From Mariannaea sp. PMI_226 (lineage: Eukaryota; Ascomycota; Sordariomycetes; Hypocreales; Nectriaceae): a stretch of 64,000 nucleotides of DNA. Below are positions 46,806 through 57,963 of this stretch, piece after piece. The position numbers were made by a program, and so were the translations under genes. The first letter of the stretch is position 1; every line of letters starts with the position of its first letter. The notes beneath the pieces are model-generated. The model worked only from the letters and a program-made list of their open reading frames with translations, was not told the DNA's origin and searched no databases. The stretch spans positions 62,001 to 126,000 of the forward strand of contig JANFOG010000014.1 in NCBI GenBank assembly GCA_024336345.1, in the 5' to 3' direction.

Positions 46806-48048
46806 TCACTGCATAAACGCAGCTGGCAGCTCTGGCCCCCACACAGCAAGGGACTCGCTCCCTGCCTCGACATACGCGACAGGTGTCTCCCCGTTCACAA
46901 GATCACCATCAGCATAGTGCTCCACCATATTGCCCGTAGTGTCCCACCAGTAGTCAAAAATCTGTGACCCGAGAACATGCCTTCCAACGCCCCACACCGA
47001 CTCGTAGCCCTGCTGGGCCAACCACTGATGCCCCAGGTTCTGCGTATCATAGTCATGCACCTCGAAGGAGCAATGGTGCACGTGGGCGGTCGCGTTTGCA
47101 CTGAGGAAGAAGCAGTGGTGATCGACCATCTTGTCTCCCAGATCTAGGTGAAAGAAGATAGTTACTACTTGTCGCTGACTGTCTTTGTTGATGTAGATAC
47201 AGTCTGAAGGGACGATATTGAAGTTCTGCGTATAAAATGAGACAAGGTCATCAAACTTGGTTGAGCAGTATCCAAAATGGCCGAGCTAGATTGAAACGGA
47301 TCAAGTCAGTACGTCCTAATTGATAGTCGAACTGCAAAGATTCAGCCAACGTACCTTATGAACAGCAGCGGGCCCGGGCTGGAATCTCTGGAACTTGCGA
47401 ATCCGCTCCTTTTCCACCTCGTAGTTCAAAGGAAGTTTCTCGGGGGCTTGCTTAGCTTGTACCGGCTGTTGGCCCCATACGATGTTGAAAGGGTATCCCT
47501 CGGGGTCTGTGATTTTGAGCAACTTGCCGCCGCCTGGGGCTCCCGTCATGTCTTCGATGGGGCCGGCTCCAGGAATCTTGGCTGCTCTAGGTCTTGTTAG
47601 ATGACCAAAAGAAATAAAAATAGATCGTGGGATGACAGAATTCTCACCTCTCCAGTTCCTTTTCCGTCTCTACTTCAAATGCACCCCCGAGAAACTGTTT
47701 GGGACCCCTGCGAGCGTAGTAGACGTATTGATCCGGACCGTAACCCTTGAACCATATCTCGTCGTTTCCTCTCTTGGCGATATCCATTCCAAAGTCTATA
47801 CCAATGCCTGGAGTCAACGACATGCTGCCAAGAGTTCAGCTCGGGCACATACCGGCGAGAAACTTAGAGATTTCATCAAGGTTCGGATGTTGATAGCGAA
47901 CATGGGACAACTTCGTCAGAGTAATTCGATGGCTGAGGATGACACCATGTTGCATGAGCCATTCGGCTTGCGCTTCATGGTCATCACCTGCGGCAACAGT
48001 ATCCAGAATGGCTGCGCCAGAGTTTGGCTTGATGACGAGATCTGACAT
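46806..48048 (-). CDS. extradiol ring-cleavage dioxygenase (VOC, catechol 2,3-dioxygenase-like)
   Basis: Four exons (47853-48048, 47648-47807, 47355-47586, 46806-47285) give 355 residues, which is a two-domain type I extradiol enzyme. The N-terminal VOC domain (ITLTKLSHVRYQHPNLDEIS) has lost metal ligands, as usual. The C-terminal domain carries the likely Fe(II) triad: His in VHKLGHFGYCS (the junction of exons 3 and 4), His in TAHVHHCSFEVHD and Glu in NMVEHYADGD. The H-H-E order and spacing fit catechol 2,3-dioxygenase and dihydroxybiphenyl dioxygenase. Expected reaction: O2-dependent meta-cleavage of a substituted catechol or hydroquinone. Meta-cleavage enzymes are uncommon in fungi. It shares a 352-bp divergent promoter with the FAH-family gene. 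Confidence 0.88.
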
Positions 48049-48400
48049 ATTGCTTGTGGTGGATTCTTGAAGGTGCTGCCGTTGCAATGTTTGGGTCCAA
48101 TATCTTTGGTTACTGGAGCGTTCAAGCTTCTAATTTCTTCGGAACGTTGGCGTTGCTGCAATCTCAAATAAAAACCGAATGGGTTGGTCCCACCAAGCGA
48201 TGTATCTATCCTCATACACGCGGTGGTGCCTATCAAGCAACTTCCCCACATCGTAAGCAATTCTCGACAAAAGGCGCAAGATGGTACAGATAAATATATG
48301 TAACGAAAGTCATACCTTAGAATCAGAATCAGAGTAAACTGATAGAGTATCTTGATATACATTAGCAAATTTTTTTTATACATATTCTCAACCATCCAAA
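48049..48400. promoter_or_regulatory. divergent promoter, dioxygenase / FAH-family hydrolase
   Basis: 352 bp separate two divergent start codons, so both genes probably share control elements. It contains one CCCCAC (48244-48249), which fits the SYGGRG site of the carbon-catabolite repressor CreA, and a T-run just before the FAH start. Binding sites for the local C2H2 or Zn2Cys6 regulator cannot be assigned. Confidence 0.55.
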
Positions 48401-49330
48401 ATGGCCGCGTTCAAACGTTTAGTGCGCTTTGCTCAAGGTGAAGCCAGCTATTTCGGCGAGCTTCTCGAAGCTGATGGTAGCGCATACACGGTCAAGAAGT
48501 TTCTAGGCGATCCATTTGTCAAGTTGGAAACGACCGAGGAGGTTGTCAAAATCGAAAAGGTTGGTAAATTGAGGCAGGATATTGATTTGTGTCCATGCTG
48601 AAAAAGAAAACAGCTGCTGTGTCCTCTAGCATCCACCCCTATTATCATCTGTATCGGATTGAACTACAAGAGCCACGCTGAAGAGGCCAAGGCAAGTAGA
48701 AAAAGGATTAGTCGAGGCAATTCTCAATACTTACTGGAATGACAGCTCGCAGTACCCAAGTATCCCGCCGTCTTCGTTAAGCCCGCAGACGCCCTCACAG
48801 GCCCAACCGACGAGATCCCTGTTCATTCCGATGCTCGACCCATGCTTGACTTTGAAGGCGAGCTTGGCGTGGTTATCGGAAAGGATGCCAAGAACGTGAC
48901 AGAGGCAGAGGCACTGGATTACGTGCTGGGTTATACCGCATCTAACGATGTTTCAGCACGTAACTTCCAGCTCCCCGAAGCGTCTGGTGGGCAATTCTGT
49001 TATGCCAAGTCGTTTGACAAGTTTGCACCTATTGGCCATGCAATTGTTCATCCTGGCCAATTGCCGGACCCCATTGCCAGCCGGATCACGACAAAGGTCA
49101 ACGGCGAGATCAAGCAGGATTCCAACACAGATGATATGATTTTTGGTGTCAGGCAGATTATTAGCCATTTGTCCAGGGGAACTACTTTGCGAAAGGGAAC
49201 AGTTATCATGACAGGAACGCCTTCAGGGGTAGGATATTTTCGCAAGGAATTTCTCCAGGGGGGAGATGTTGTCGAGGTAGAGATTGAGGGGGTGGGAAAG
49301 GTTCGCAACGTTATCTCGCATTCAGACTAG
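48401..49330 (+). CDS. fumarylacetoacetate-hydrolase family protein
   Basis: Three exons (48401-48559, 48614-48691, 48746-49330) give 273 residues. The FAH core is clear: IIICIGLNYKSHAEEAK, YPAVFVKPADALTGP, the metal ligands in LDFEGELGVVIGKDA and YTASNDVSARNFQ, and the C-terminal GTVIMTGTPSGVGYF. Family members hydrolyse C-C bonds of acylpyruvates such as fumarylpyruvate or fumarylacetoacetate, decarboxylate oxaloacetate or 4-oxalocrotonate, or hydrate dienoates. The second intron begins GC (AAG then GCAAGT) and ends CAG, so it is a GC-AG intron; no GT donor keeps the frame there. Paired head to head with the dioxygenase, it probably acts on the ring-fission product. Confidence 0.92.
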
Positions 49331-49759
49331 GTAGATTACGGCTCAATAAACTTGAGAATGCATTGATGTTCGGCATTGTATAAATCTTTAAAGTCTTCCC
49401 CTGAGATACGCTGTTAGCGTCACATGTACATTTCCCAAAGATTGTGATTGGATCTGTAACTATTCACCAGCCGGGGGCTCCCCAAAATTCCATCCCGTCC
49501 AGTCCAAGGTATTGTCCTTGCCGCAAGGGGAAGAGATCTCATTCACTCCGCGATGGCTTTGCCCAACCCCAGAGGCTAAGCCAGTCTCCGGCTAACGACC
49601 GACACTAAAAATGCGGGGAACTCACAGTCTCCGAACCGGTGGCTGATGTGCTCGCTCTTTTTCACCTTTCTTCTCCTTCATGAGTACAACGCTGTAAAAA
49701 AAATAATAATAAGACGCACGGATATCTCGGGTCTCTCTTTACAAAACCAGCCGTTTGGG
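49331..49759. other. promoter region of the C2H2 regulator
   Basis: 429 bp. Contains SYGGRG-type hexamers (CCGGGG near 49472, GCGGGG near 49612), which are potential CreA sites, and CT-rich sequence before the start codon. No gene is seen. Confidence 0.5.
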
Positions 49760-52335
49760 ATGCAGCGCAGGCGTAAAACAACAAAGGAGGAGCGTGTCTG
49801 CTCTATCTGCTCACAGCACTTCGCCAAGGCAGAGCACCTCCATCGCCACTTCAGATCCCACACTAAGGAAAAGCCGTTCACATGCCCTGTATGTGAGAAG
49901 AAGTTCACTAGACAGTATGTTACCCTCTCATGCGTACGATCAAGCGTCATCTAACAGAATACCCTTAAGAGATACTCTTCTGCGACATTCCAGATCTCAC
50001 CAGACTCCCCAGCAAACGATCAATGAAGATACGTCACAGTCATCTCAGACGCAAGATGGCGATCGCACAGCTCGAAGCTCCGCGATCGATGGTGGGGCTC
50101 TCATGGAAACAATCCATATATTCAATTCACCGCAGCAGGATATGCCTCAGGTACACCATGACCAAGTCGCAGACAGCATGCGAGCACCAGCACCCGATAA
50201 TATGGAGTTGGATGTGTCGACTACACCAGGCAACACCTACCTAGACAACACGCCAGTCGAAATGAACCCCCTAAGTCTTTTAGAGCAGCAGTACAGTTGG
50301 CTGCCTCAATGGGACACCGAAATGAACCTGGGCACAGAGTGGCTAGCCGAACTTGCAAGAGACCAGTTGAGTATGAACTGGATGACGTCACCCATGCTCG
50401 AATCAATTTCAGATTCAAGCCAGTACGCAGCGGGCTTTGGTCAACAAAATCCTGCTCAAACGCCTGTCAATCCTGAACTTACGCCAATTTCTGAGCCCGA
50501 GCCTGGCCCCAGGCATAGGGACTCAGTTCAGAAGAGGTGGCACACGTATTCTGATGCTGCACAATCAGGATACGATACGCCCGATATCTCAAAAGATGGA
50601 TATCAAGTTGACGAAGCATGCCACCGGACATTGGCCGATAGGTTGCGACAACGGATCCAAGACGGTCCTGTCCCGTCGATTGCGTTTCTCGTGCGTCGAC
50701 CTGTCGGTATTGTGATATACATGCTGACACTGGCTTAGAATCTAGCCATACAGGCGTATTTTGTCAACTTCCAGCCCATCTTTCCTATCATACACACGCT
50801 CTCATTCCGTCCTCATAGTAAAAACGGGCTATTACTTCTCTCAATATGTTCAGTAGGAAGCCTGTATTTAGGATCATCCCGGGCTGTGTCTTACGGCATC
50901 AGTATATATGAGAGGCTACATAAAGCCTTGCTATCCTCGGTATTTCTAAAAAGCCCTCAATTTCAGCGTTTATTACGTACTAAATTGGATGCAGTGGGAA
51001 TCGCACCTTACAACTTCGCGACAAGGCAGTGCAAATATCCTTGCTCTTCAGGCGTCGATCATCGGACAGATGTTTGGTCTACTAATGGGGGTATGTATTG
51101 TCACCAGACTTCATGCACACGAACTAACTATCATGGATCATACAGCGCCCCAAAGATCTTATTCAAATCGACATGTTCCACGGCAGCTGTGTTGCAGTAA
51201 GTTGGTAGAATATAACTCCATGGGATATGGGGCCTGAACTAACAAATCAAAGTGGTCTCGGCAGCTGAAGCTGTCGCAGGTGCAAGACCCTGAACTTGAA
51301 ATAAGCCAGCTGGAGGGACAGGAACTAGAGCTAGCATGGCGAAAATGGGCAAAGAACGAGGAGAGGAAACGGTAAGATCTTGTCACCACTTTGCTTGACG
51401 TTCCGGAGCTGAACCTACCTAGTGCTATGCTTGCTCTCCACTTACAGGATGCTGAGATTGCTTGCCTACTCAATCACGACCCATTAATGCGGCACTCGAT
51501 TGAGGATCTCCCTCATATAGCCTCAAAGGAGGCATTTTGCGCACCTGATGCCAAATCCTGGAAAGCTATCATAACAACCGAAACTTCGTCTCTCCCGACT
51601 CGAGAAAGCCAAGTACTCCAAGATCTGAACATACCTCAAAGCTTTCCTTACGTTTTAAACGAGTTTGAGCTGCATGTTATGCTAAGATGCATCGGTGTTG
51701 TCCCGTTGGATCAGCGCCATCTCATACCGTCGCGGAGCGACGCCGTCACCCAATGCCAGAACTCCCTGATATCATGGCATAAGCGATACCGCCATTCTAC
51801 AGCATTTCAAAAACAAGAATCAAGTCTGATGATGCTCTGGCACTCTATATTCATGCTGCTACACATGGATGTCGAGGTCTTGGAATGCTTCTGCGGTCGC
51901 GAAGGGCCTCTTATCACTGAGAGCCATCGAGAAGCCGCTCGACTCTGGGCGACTTCTGACGACGGCATGATCTGCTGCATTCATGCCATGCTTGTTATTA
52001 AGAATTTCGAGCGGCTACCCATCGGCTCAGAGCCTCCCATCCATTTCCCTCTTTGTCTCTACCGTTGCGGCATCGCTTGGTACTGCTACACTAGTTTTGT
52101 GAACAAGGCGATGCTAGCTGCTAGAGGAGAAATAAAGCTCCCCGAGTTACAAGCTATAGGGAACAATGGTGAAATTTCATTGCTTCAAAACGCTGGGATT
52201 ATGAACGGCAAGGCTGATTCTAGCATGCTGTTCAGAATTATATATCTATTACAGAGGGCTAGCCACTGGAAACTGAGCCGTAGTTTAGCATCTACGCTGC
52301 TTTCGCTTGCGGAGCACGAGATGGAGGGTTTCTAA
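49760..52335 (+). CDS. C2H2 zinc-finger transcription factor with fungal_trans domain
   Basis: Seven exons: 49760-49914, 49970-50690, 50739-50939, 50995-51090, 51146-51196, 51253-51371, 51423-52335; 751 residues. Two N-terminal C2H2 fingers: CSICSQHFAKAEHLHRHFRSH and, completed across intron 1, CPVCEKKFTRQDTLLRHSRSH, both with C-X2-C-X12-H-X3-H. An acidic, Gln/Pro-rich middle follows. The C-terminal half is a fungal_trans-like domain (NLAIQAYFVNFQPIFPIIHT, SANILALQASIIGQMFGLL). This arrangement is common among regulators of lipid and carbon use. It lies directly downstream of the FAH-family gene and upstream of the P450, so it is a likely local regulator of the degradation genes (inference). 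Confidence 0.88.
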
Positions 52336-52643
52336 ACACCGGCCACCAAATACATGAACTGGGCAAAGCCAATAGTTGAAAAACGCAACCACTAGTAATA
52401 GCACCTCAGTAATACGTATTGATAGTCCCCGCCGCCCCCTCCGCTCAGAAACGAAACTTCCCCGCATCTTCCCCACGGGGTATTTTGAGGGTTTGTGGGG
52501 ATAATGAAACGCCACTATCTCAGTTAGATATCGGACTGTGATCATGCGAACAACTCCATCTTAATGAGTCGTCCCTGTCAAATATCTCCCAGCATGCCCC
52601 TCCATTTTCCAGTACCTATCCTTGTGCATCAATTCACGATATA
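52336..52643 (+). promoter_or_regulatory. P450 promoter with clustered CreA-like hexamers
   Basis: Within 75 bp there are four matches to SYGGRG on either strand: CCCCGC at 52427 and 52460, CCCCAC at 52471 and GTGGGG at 52495. CreA/Mig1-type and other C2H2 regulators bind such sites, often as close pairs. This suggests carbon-catabolite control of the P450 gene, or binding by the adjacent C2H2 regulator; binding is not shown. Confidence 0.45.
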
Positions 52644-54484
52644 ATGGCTTTACACGAGATATACGCAAGCAACACTATGGACTATGTCATGTCGCACCCG
52701 ACACTGGCAATACTCTGGGCTCTTGCACTTCTTCTGGTCGCAAATGTAGCTCAATGGATGCGGCAAATATTCAGATCAGACTTACGGTCGGTTCCTGGTC
52801 CATTAGTAGCTCGATTATCGACGTTGTATAGACCATGGAAAGTGTCTGGAGGAGATGCCCCAGAGTTCTACCACAAGCTACATGAGAAATATGGCCCTAT
52901 TGTGAGGACGGGGCCGAACGTCGTGTCTATTTCAGACCCGAGTGCCATTGGGCCCATATACTCAATTGGAAGCAAATTTTTCAAGGTGAAATTGAAATTG
53001 GCCGCAGCTTTTTGCAACTGGCTGACTGATCTGGCTCTAGTCCGCTTTTTACAGTGTCTTTGATGCAATCTACAGAGACAGTCCTATGCCCAGCATGTTT
53101 TCCGTCAGAGATCCCACGCAACATCAGGCCCTACGCCGCCCCGTTGCTCAGAAATTCTCCATGTCTTCCATTAAAGCTATGGAACCCTTTGCCGACGACT
53201 GCAGCGACATTTTTATCTCTTCTATGAAGGAATTGAGTGGGCAAGCCGTTGACCTTGGGGAGTGGCTTCAGTGGTATGCGTTTGACGTTATCTCAGCCAT
53301 CACTTTTCAACGCCGGTTCGGCTTTATGGAGCAGAGGAAAGATGTCGAGTCCATGATTAGTGATATTAGCACGGCTCTCGAGGGCGCGGCCATAATTGGC
53401 CAGATTCCTAGTCTGCATCGGTGGACGTTGGGGAATAACTATGTTGCAAAGTTCCTAGCGTGGCAGCCTCTCTTTCGTGTCCCAGATCCTCTGCGGACCG
53501 TGGTTAGAGTGAGTACTGAAATCTACACCTGCACTGCCGCTCTAATAAATTTGATGTAGTTTACGGAGGATTGTATCGCGGAGTACGACAAGAACCCACC
53601 AAAACAAGACCGACCCGACTTTCTAGGATGGCTACGACAGGAAAATACCAAAGGAGAACAAATGTCTGAGAGAGATCTGGTGAACCATTTGTCAAATAAT
53701 CTGTATGCTACGCAAGACATCCTCCAGCCCTCAGCAAGCGAATCAAGCTAACAGAACTGCTCACAGTCTGGCAGGTAGTGACACTACTGCCATATCCTTA
53801 CGGGCTATAATCTACTACCTAGTTAAAAACCCCGACTGTTTTGCTAAAGCTCAGTCCGAGGTTGACCAGGCCGATCGGGAGGGCAAGTTGTCGGATTATG
53901 TCACTTACGCAGAATGTCTCCAACTGCACTATCTGTAAGTTATCAATTTGAATCACCGAAGGGAAACTTTGGCTAAGAACTCAATGTAGACAGGCAGCTA
54001 TGAAGGAAGCCATGCGATGCTGCCCAGGCGTCTCGTTCCCTCTGGAACGAATCGTCCCAAAAGGAGGCGCCCAGCTCTGCGGTGTTCATCTAAGCGAAGG
54101 CACGATTGTTGGCATTAACCCAGCAGTTATTCACCGCGATGAATCCATCTTCGGCCCAGATGCGGAATCATTCAACCCAGAACGCTGGCTAGGGTCCGAT
54201 GCGGAGAATATCAAGAAGATGGACCGTCATCTTATGACTGTAAGAACTGCCTCTGCAAACCCTATGGCGAATCTGCTGACTCGGTGCCCTAGTTTGGCTA
54301 CGGCTCGCGAACTTGCATCGGCAAGAATATTTCTATCATGGAAATGGGGAAGCTTGTGCCAGCTATATTACGCAACTTTGATCTAGAGTGGGCGAACGAA
54401 GACCCGGAATGGAAGGTTAAGACATATTGGTTTGCCCGGCAGGAGGGACTGGTTTGCAGACTTAAATGGCGGAAGCGATCATGA
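52644..54484 (+). CDS. cytochrome P450 (pisatin-demethylase-like group)
   Basis: Six exons (52644-52985, 53041-53508, 53560-53702, 53767-53934, 53990-54239, 54293-54484) encode 520 residues. An N-terminal membrane anchor (LAILWALALLLVANVAQW) precedes the proline hinge SVPGPLVARLS. The I-helix oxygen-binding motif is LLAGSDTT, the K-helix ExxR is KEAMR, the PERF-like segment is FNPERWLG, and the haem loop FGYGSRTCIGKN gives the axial Cys. The overall pattern, including YGPIVRTGPNVVSI and RRPVAQKFSMSSI, resembles ER-bound fungal P450s such as pisatin demethylase. It could demethylate or hydroxylate an aromatic or plant-defence compound before ring cleavage. A reductase partner is not in the window. 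Confidence 0.93.
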
Positions 54485-55381
54485 AGGAGTCATAGAATAT
54501 TTGGACCCTGGCGGCACTTGATCGCGGTGGCAATGTCGACAATGTTTGACTGCTAAGATCACTAAAGATTTGACTAGTAATCAAAGTCCTAACGCCTGTT
54601 CAATCACTTGTATGCTAATCGCAATGCCGTGATCTACTCGCGTTGGAACATGGAAGACTCGACTTATAAAAATTTTGTATTCATGTTGCAACCCAAACAT
54701 TATGCAAAAAAGAATCTGTGGTTTTTGTTTTTGTACTGATAAACAAAGCCTTTACTCATGCCGGGAGACACAATACACAGCCAGAAGATTTGCCTCGTAA
54801 GAAAATGGGTCGCCAGAGTCTTGGGCCTCTCTCATCTTCGCTGGTGGAAGGGGTTTGGTTCCCACATACACATGCTGAATGCAGCTCGTACCACGATGAG
54901 CCTAATTCGGAGGAATCTCGGACTGGCGAATCGAAATGTCCGCCCGACTTATTCACCAAAGACATTTCCGGGAGTGCCGAATTGCGGGCGTGTTAGATTG
55001 CCCGCCCCCCTCCCCCCCGGTTCCCTTCCTCCTCCTTTGTTGACACACAAGACCCGCTTGCAGACGGCTAACAATAAGCCCCACAACCGACCGACCATTA
55101 TCGGAGTTCCAGGAACCACATGGCACCTACAGAATAGTTTTTAACAAGTGTGAGATAGCTTCAACGAAGTAAAAGCCTTCGTTTAGGTCCTTTTTGTCAA
55201 CCGTAAGTTATAATGATATTGTGAATGCAAGTAGCATGTAAAAGAGACAAGTCCCTTAACCACCGCCCTCGTGTTCCCACGACTCTCCCTCACAGCCTTG
55301 GCAAAGAGATCCACAATCTTCCCTCTCATGATGCTTTCGCCATCTTGCCAATCCGTTAATTCTATACAAAGTGGATGTGAC
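54485..55381. other. gene-free interval
   Basis: 0.9 kb between the P450 and a Zn2Cys6 gene. Overlapping short frames at 54718-55144 have no recognisable domain. A C-rich segment lies near 55000-55020. Nothing else is seen. Confidence 0.45.
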
Positions 55382-57524
55382 ATGGCCGATGTCCTATTCC
55401 AAATCCAACAACCTTGTTACCCTGGAAGTCCAAAAAAAGATACTCCAAAGACTCCTCGTCCACTCGCGTCAACCAGAAGAGTTCAAAAGAAACTTGGGCC
55501 GCGTGCCGCGCGAGCATGCATGCCATGTCATTCGCGCAAGGTGCGCTGTAACAGGGGAGAGAAATACCCATGTGATGCGTGCAGAAGAATCGACATAGAG
55601 GTATGCCACTTCACTGAACCTGAAGTAATACCAGAGCTCATTAGGATGACAACAGTGCCGCTCTCCGAGTAGTTCCAGGCGGAGGTAAGTTCTTGATAAA
55701 TATCTTTCTTTGCATCAAACTCGGCTAACGTACATTCTCTAGACCACTTCGAGCAGCTGTGGACGACGATTACAACAGCTCGCCTAGTTCCGTCACGCAA
55801 AAGGTAGCGGCAAGCGAGGTACTCAAGTCAGCAGGTATGACACAGCCGCCAGTTTGTAAGTCCTCAACATCTCGGCGATTTCGAGTTCTCATCCATTATT
55901 ACATTTCAGAAGCTCATGGCAGACTTCCAGTGAATGAAACAAATACATCGGGAAATTACATTGACCACAAGTGTCACTACTACAGTCCAGACTCGGCCTG
56001 TGACACTAGCGAAGTCGATCCTGGATATTTCACATCAACGCCTCAACCTGTCACTCAGCCAAGTCTCTGCATCAGCCATCCAGACAGGAGTGCCAAATAT
56101 CCATTACCAACCTTCTTTCACCCGCTTCCGTCTACGCTTTCCACTGACGATATTGAGTTCCTTGTTATTAAAAGGGCTGTCGAACTCCCTTCGCTTTCGC
56201 TTAGAGAACCTCTACTGCGAGCGTATATCGACCATGTTCATCCTTATATGCCTATACTTAACCTACACGAGCTTGTAGATACTATCAAAGATGATGATGG
56301 TATAAAACGCAAGATGAGCTTGTTACTGTATATGGCCGTTATGTTTTCGGCCACCTTCTTTGTCGAGTTTGAGCATATCTATCAATCAGGTTACGCAACA
56401 AGAAGGGCCATATCTCAAGACTTTTACAACAGAACGAGGGTAAGCTCATGATTTAACTCAGTGTGAAAAATGCGTTACTAATATCTCGATAGCTTTTGTA
56501 TGACTTTGATTATGAATCCGATGAACTCGTTCTTGCTCAAGCCTTGCTTCTCATGTCATATTGGTACGAATCGCCAGACAGCGAGAAGGATGGTAGGTAC
56601 TGGCTCGACCTCGCCATCTCTACATTGGAGGGAATAGAATCAACAGACATGATTGATCGATACAGAGACCAGAAAAGATGGAAACGAATCTGGTGGTCAT
56701 GTTACATGCAAGACCGTCTAATTGCCCTCTGCACGCGAAAGCCAATGAGAATAAATGGCGGCGACTTTCATGTCGACATGCTCCAAGAGTCGGACTTTGA
56801 GATCAAGCAACTAGACAGTGGCTGCAATTTTCCCTCGACGAGTTCTACTTTCATGCGAGACATCGAGATGCAGAAGCAAGCAGCTATGTCCATCTCCCTG
56901 GCGCAGCTCTGCGTTCATATCGGGCAAGTGCTCGAAGTCCGATATGCATCAGTAACGCCTTTGGAAAATGGAAATCAAACTGTCACGATGTTACATCCAA
57001 AAGGTCCTCACCAGCTCAATCGTGCCGACGTGGAAGCTGTAGAAGAAGAGCTTATGTCGTGGGCAAGTCGTCTACCATTGTGTTGTCGTTATACTCCCCC
57101 AGAACTGTCCTTCTCTACAAATGAGGCATCATCGGTTATTGTGCTGCGGATGTTCCTCCACATCCTTTTCTATACTATTCTTGCGGTGCTTCATCGTGCA
57201 TGCTCTTCTCAGGCACAAGCTCCTTCGAAAGCATATGATGCAGCAAAGCAAGTATCCCTGATAGTCAAAGATCTGCATCAACAAAACCTAGCAAAACTTC
57301 TTCCTAGCATGGCTGTTACATCGATACTTACGTCCTTAATGGCTTACGTGGCAGAGTGTGGGCATTGGTCTACACAACCCCAAGCCTTATATATGTTGAA
57401 GACGAATTTGAAGGTTCTGGAGGACCTCCGGCAGGTTCACGCAGTGGCGGATTATGCTATACTTATTAGTAGAGCGGCAATTAAAAGAGTAGGGATTGGC
57501 AGCAGACAGCGAACGCCCCTATAG
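55382..57524 (+). CDS. Zn2Cys6 transcription factor
   Basis: Four exons (55382-55668, 55743-55834, 55910-56439, 56493-57524) give 646 residues. The cluster RACMPCHSRKVRCNRGEKY-PCDACRRIDIEVC is intact in exon 1 (six Cys with CX2CX6CX7CX2CX7C spacing). This style of cluster occurs in cutinase-type regulators. The first donor is the GTAGTT inside an apparent stop; splicing there gives VPLSEPLRAAVDDDYN. The second intron (55835-55909, 75 nt) is in frame and lacks stops, so a longer isoform is possible. The fungal_trans-like domain runs from LLRAYIDHVHPYMPILNLHE through RWKRIWWSCYMQDRLIAL. It may act on the P450 and degradation genes beside it; no target is shown. Confidence 0.87.
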
Positions 57525-57963
57525 TTTCTTATACATACATTAAATCGACGTTATCGTAACAATGAAGCGACTGGTACTACGACCGTATCATTGATTCATC
57601 TTTTATACATCGCAAGTAATAAAAAATGTCAGTGCTGCTCCTGTCAACTACGAACTGACCCGTGCAATTCCTTTTTCGCCTGCACTTGCAAGCCCTAATT
57701 TCCCTCTCTTTTATTGGAGCTTTTTTGTTACGATTGTGTCTTGTCATGAGACTTGGGTTTTATAGCAGCTGAGCCCGTGGGGATCCGGTCGAGCCTGGTA
57801 TTTTAGGCAGCCATCTCAGCCTCTTTGGGAGCATTTCGCTCACTTGTTCCCATGATAACACACGACGCTCGTAAGGCGGCTCTCGGCAAAAAGTCTTCTG
57901 TCATTTCGAAACATGTCATAAATCAGTCTCGGGTTGCGATTCTAGCAGTATTATATTCCATCT
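57525..57963. other. intergenic region
   Basis: 439 bp with the 3' flank of the regulator and the promoter of the next gene. No gene is seen. Confidence 0.5.
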
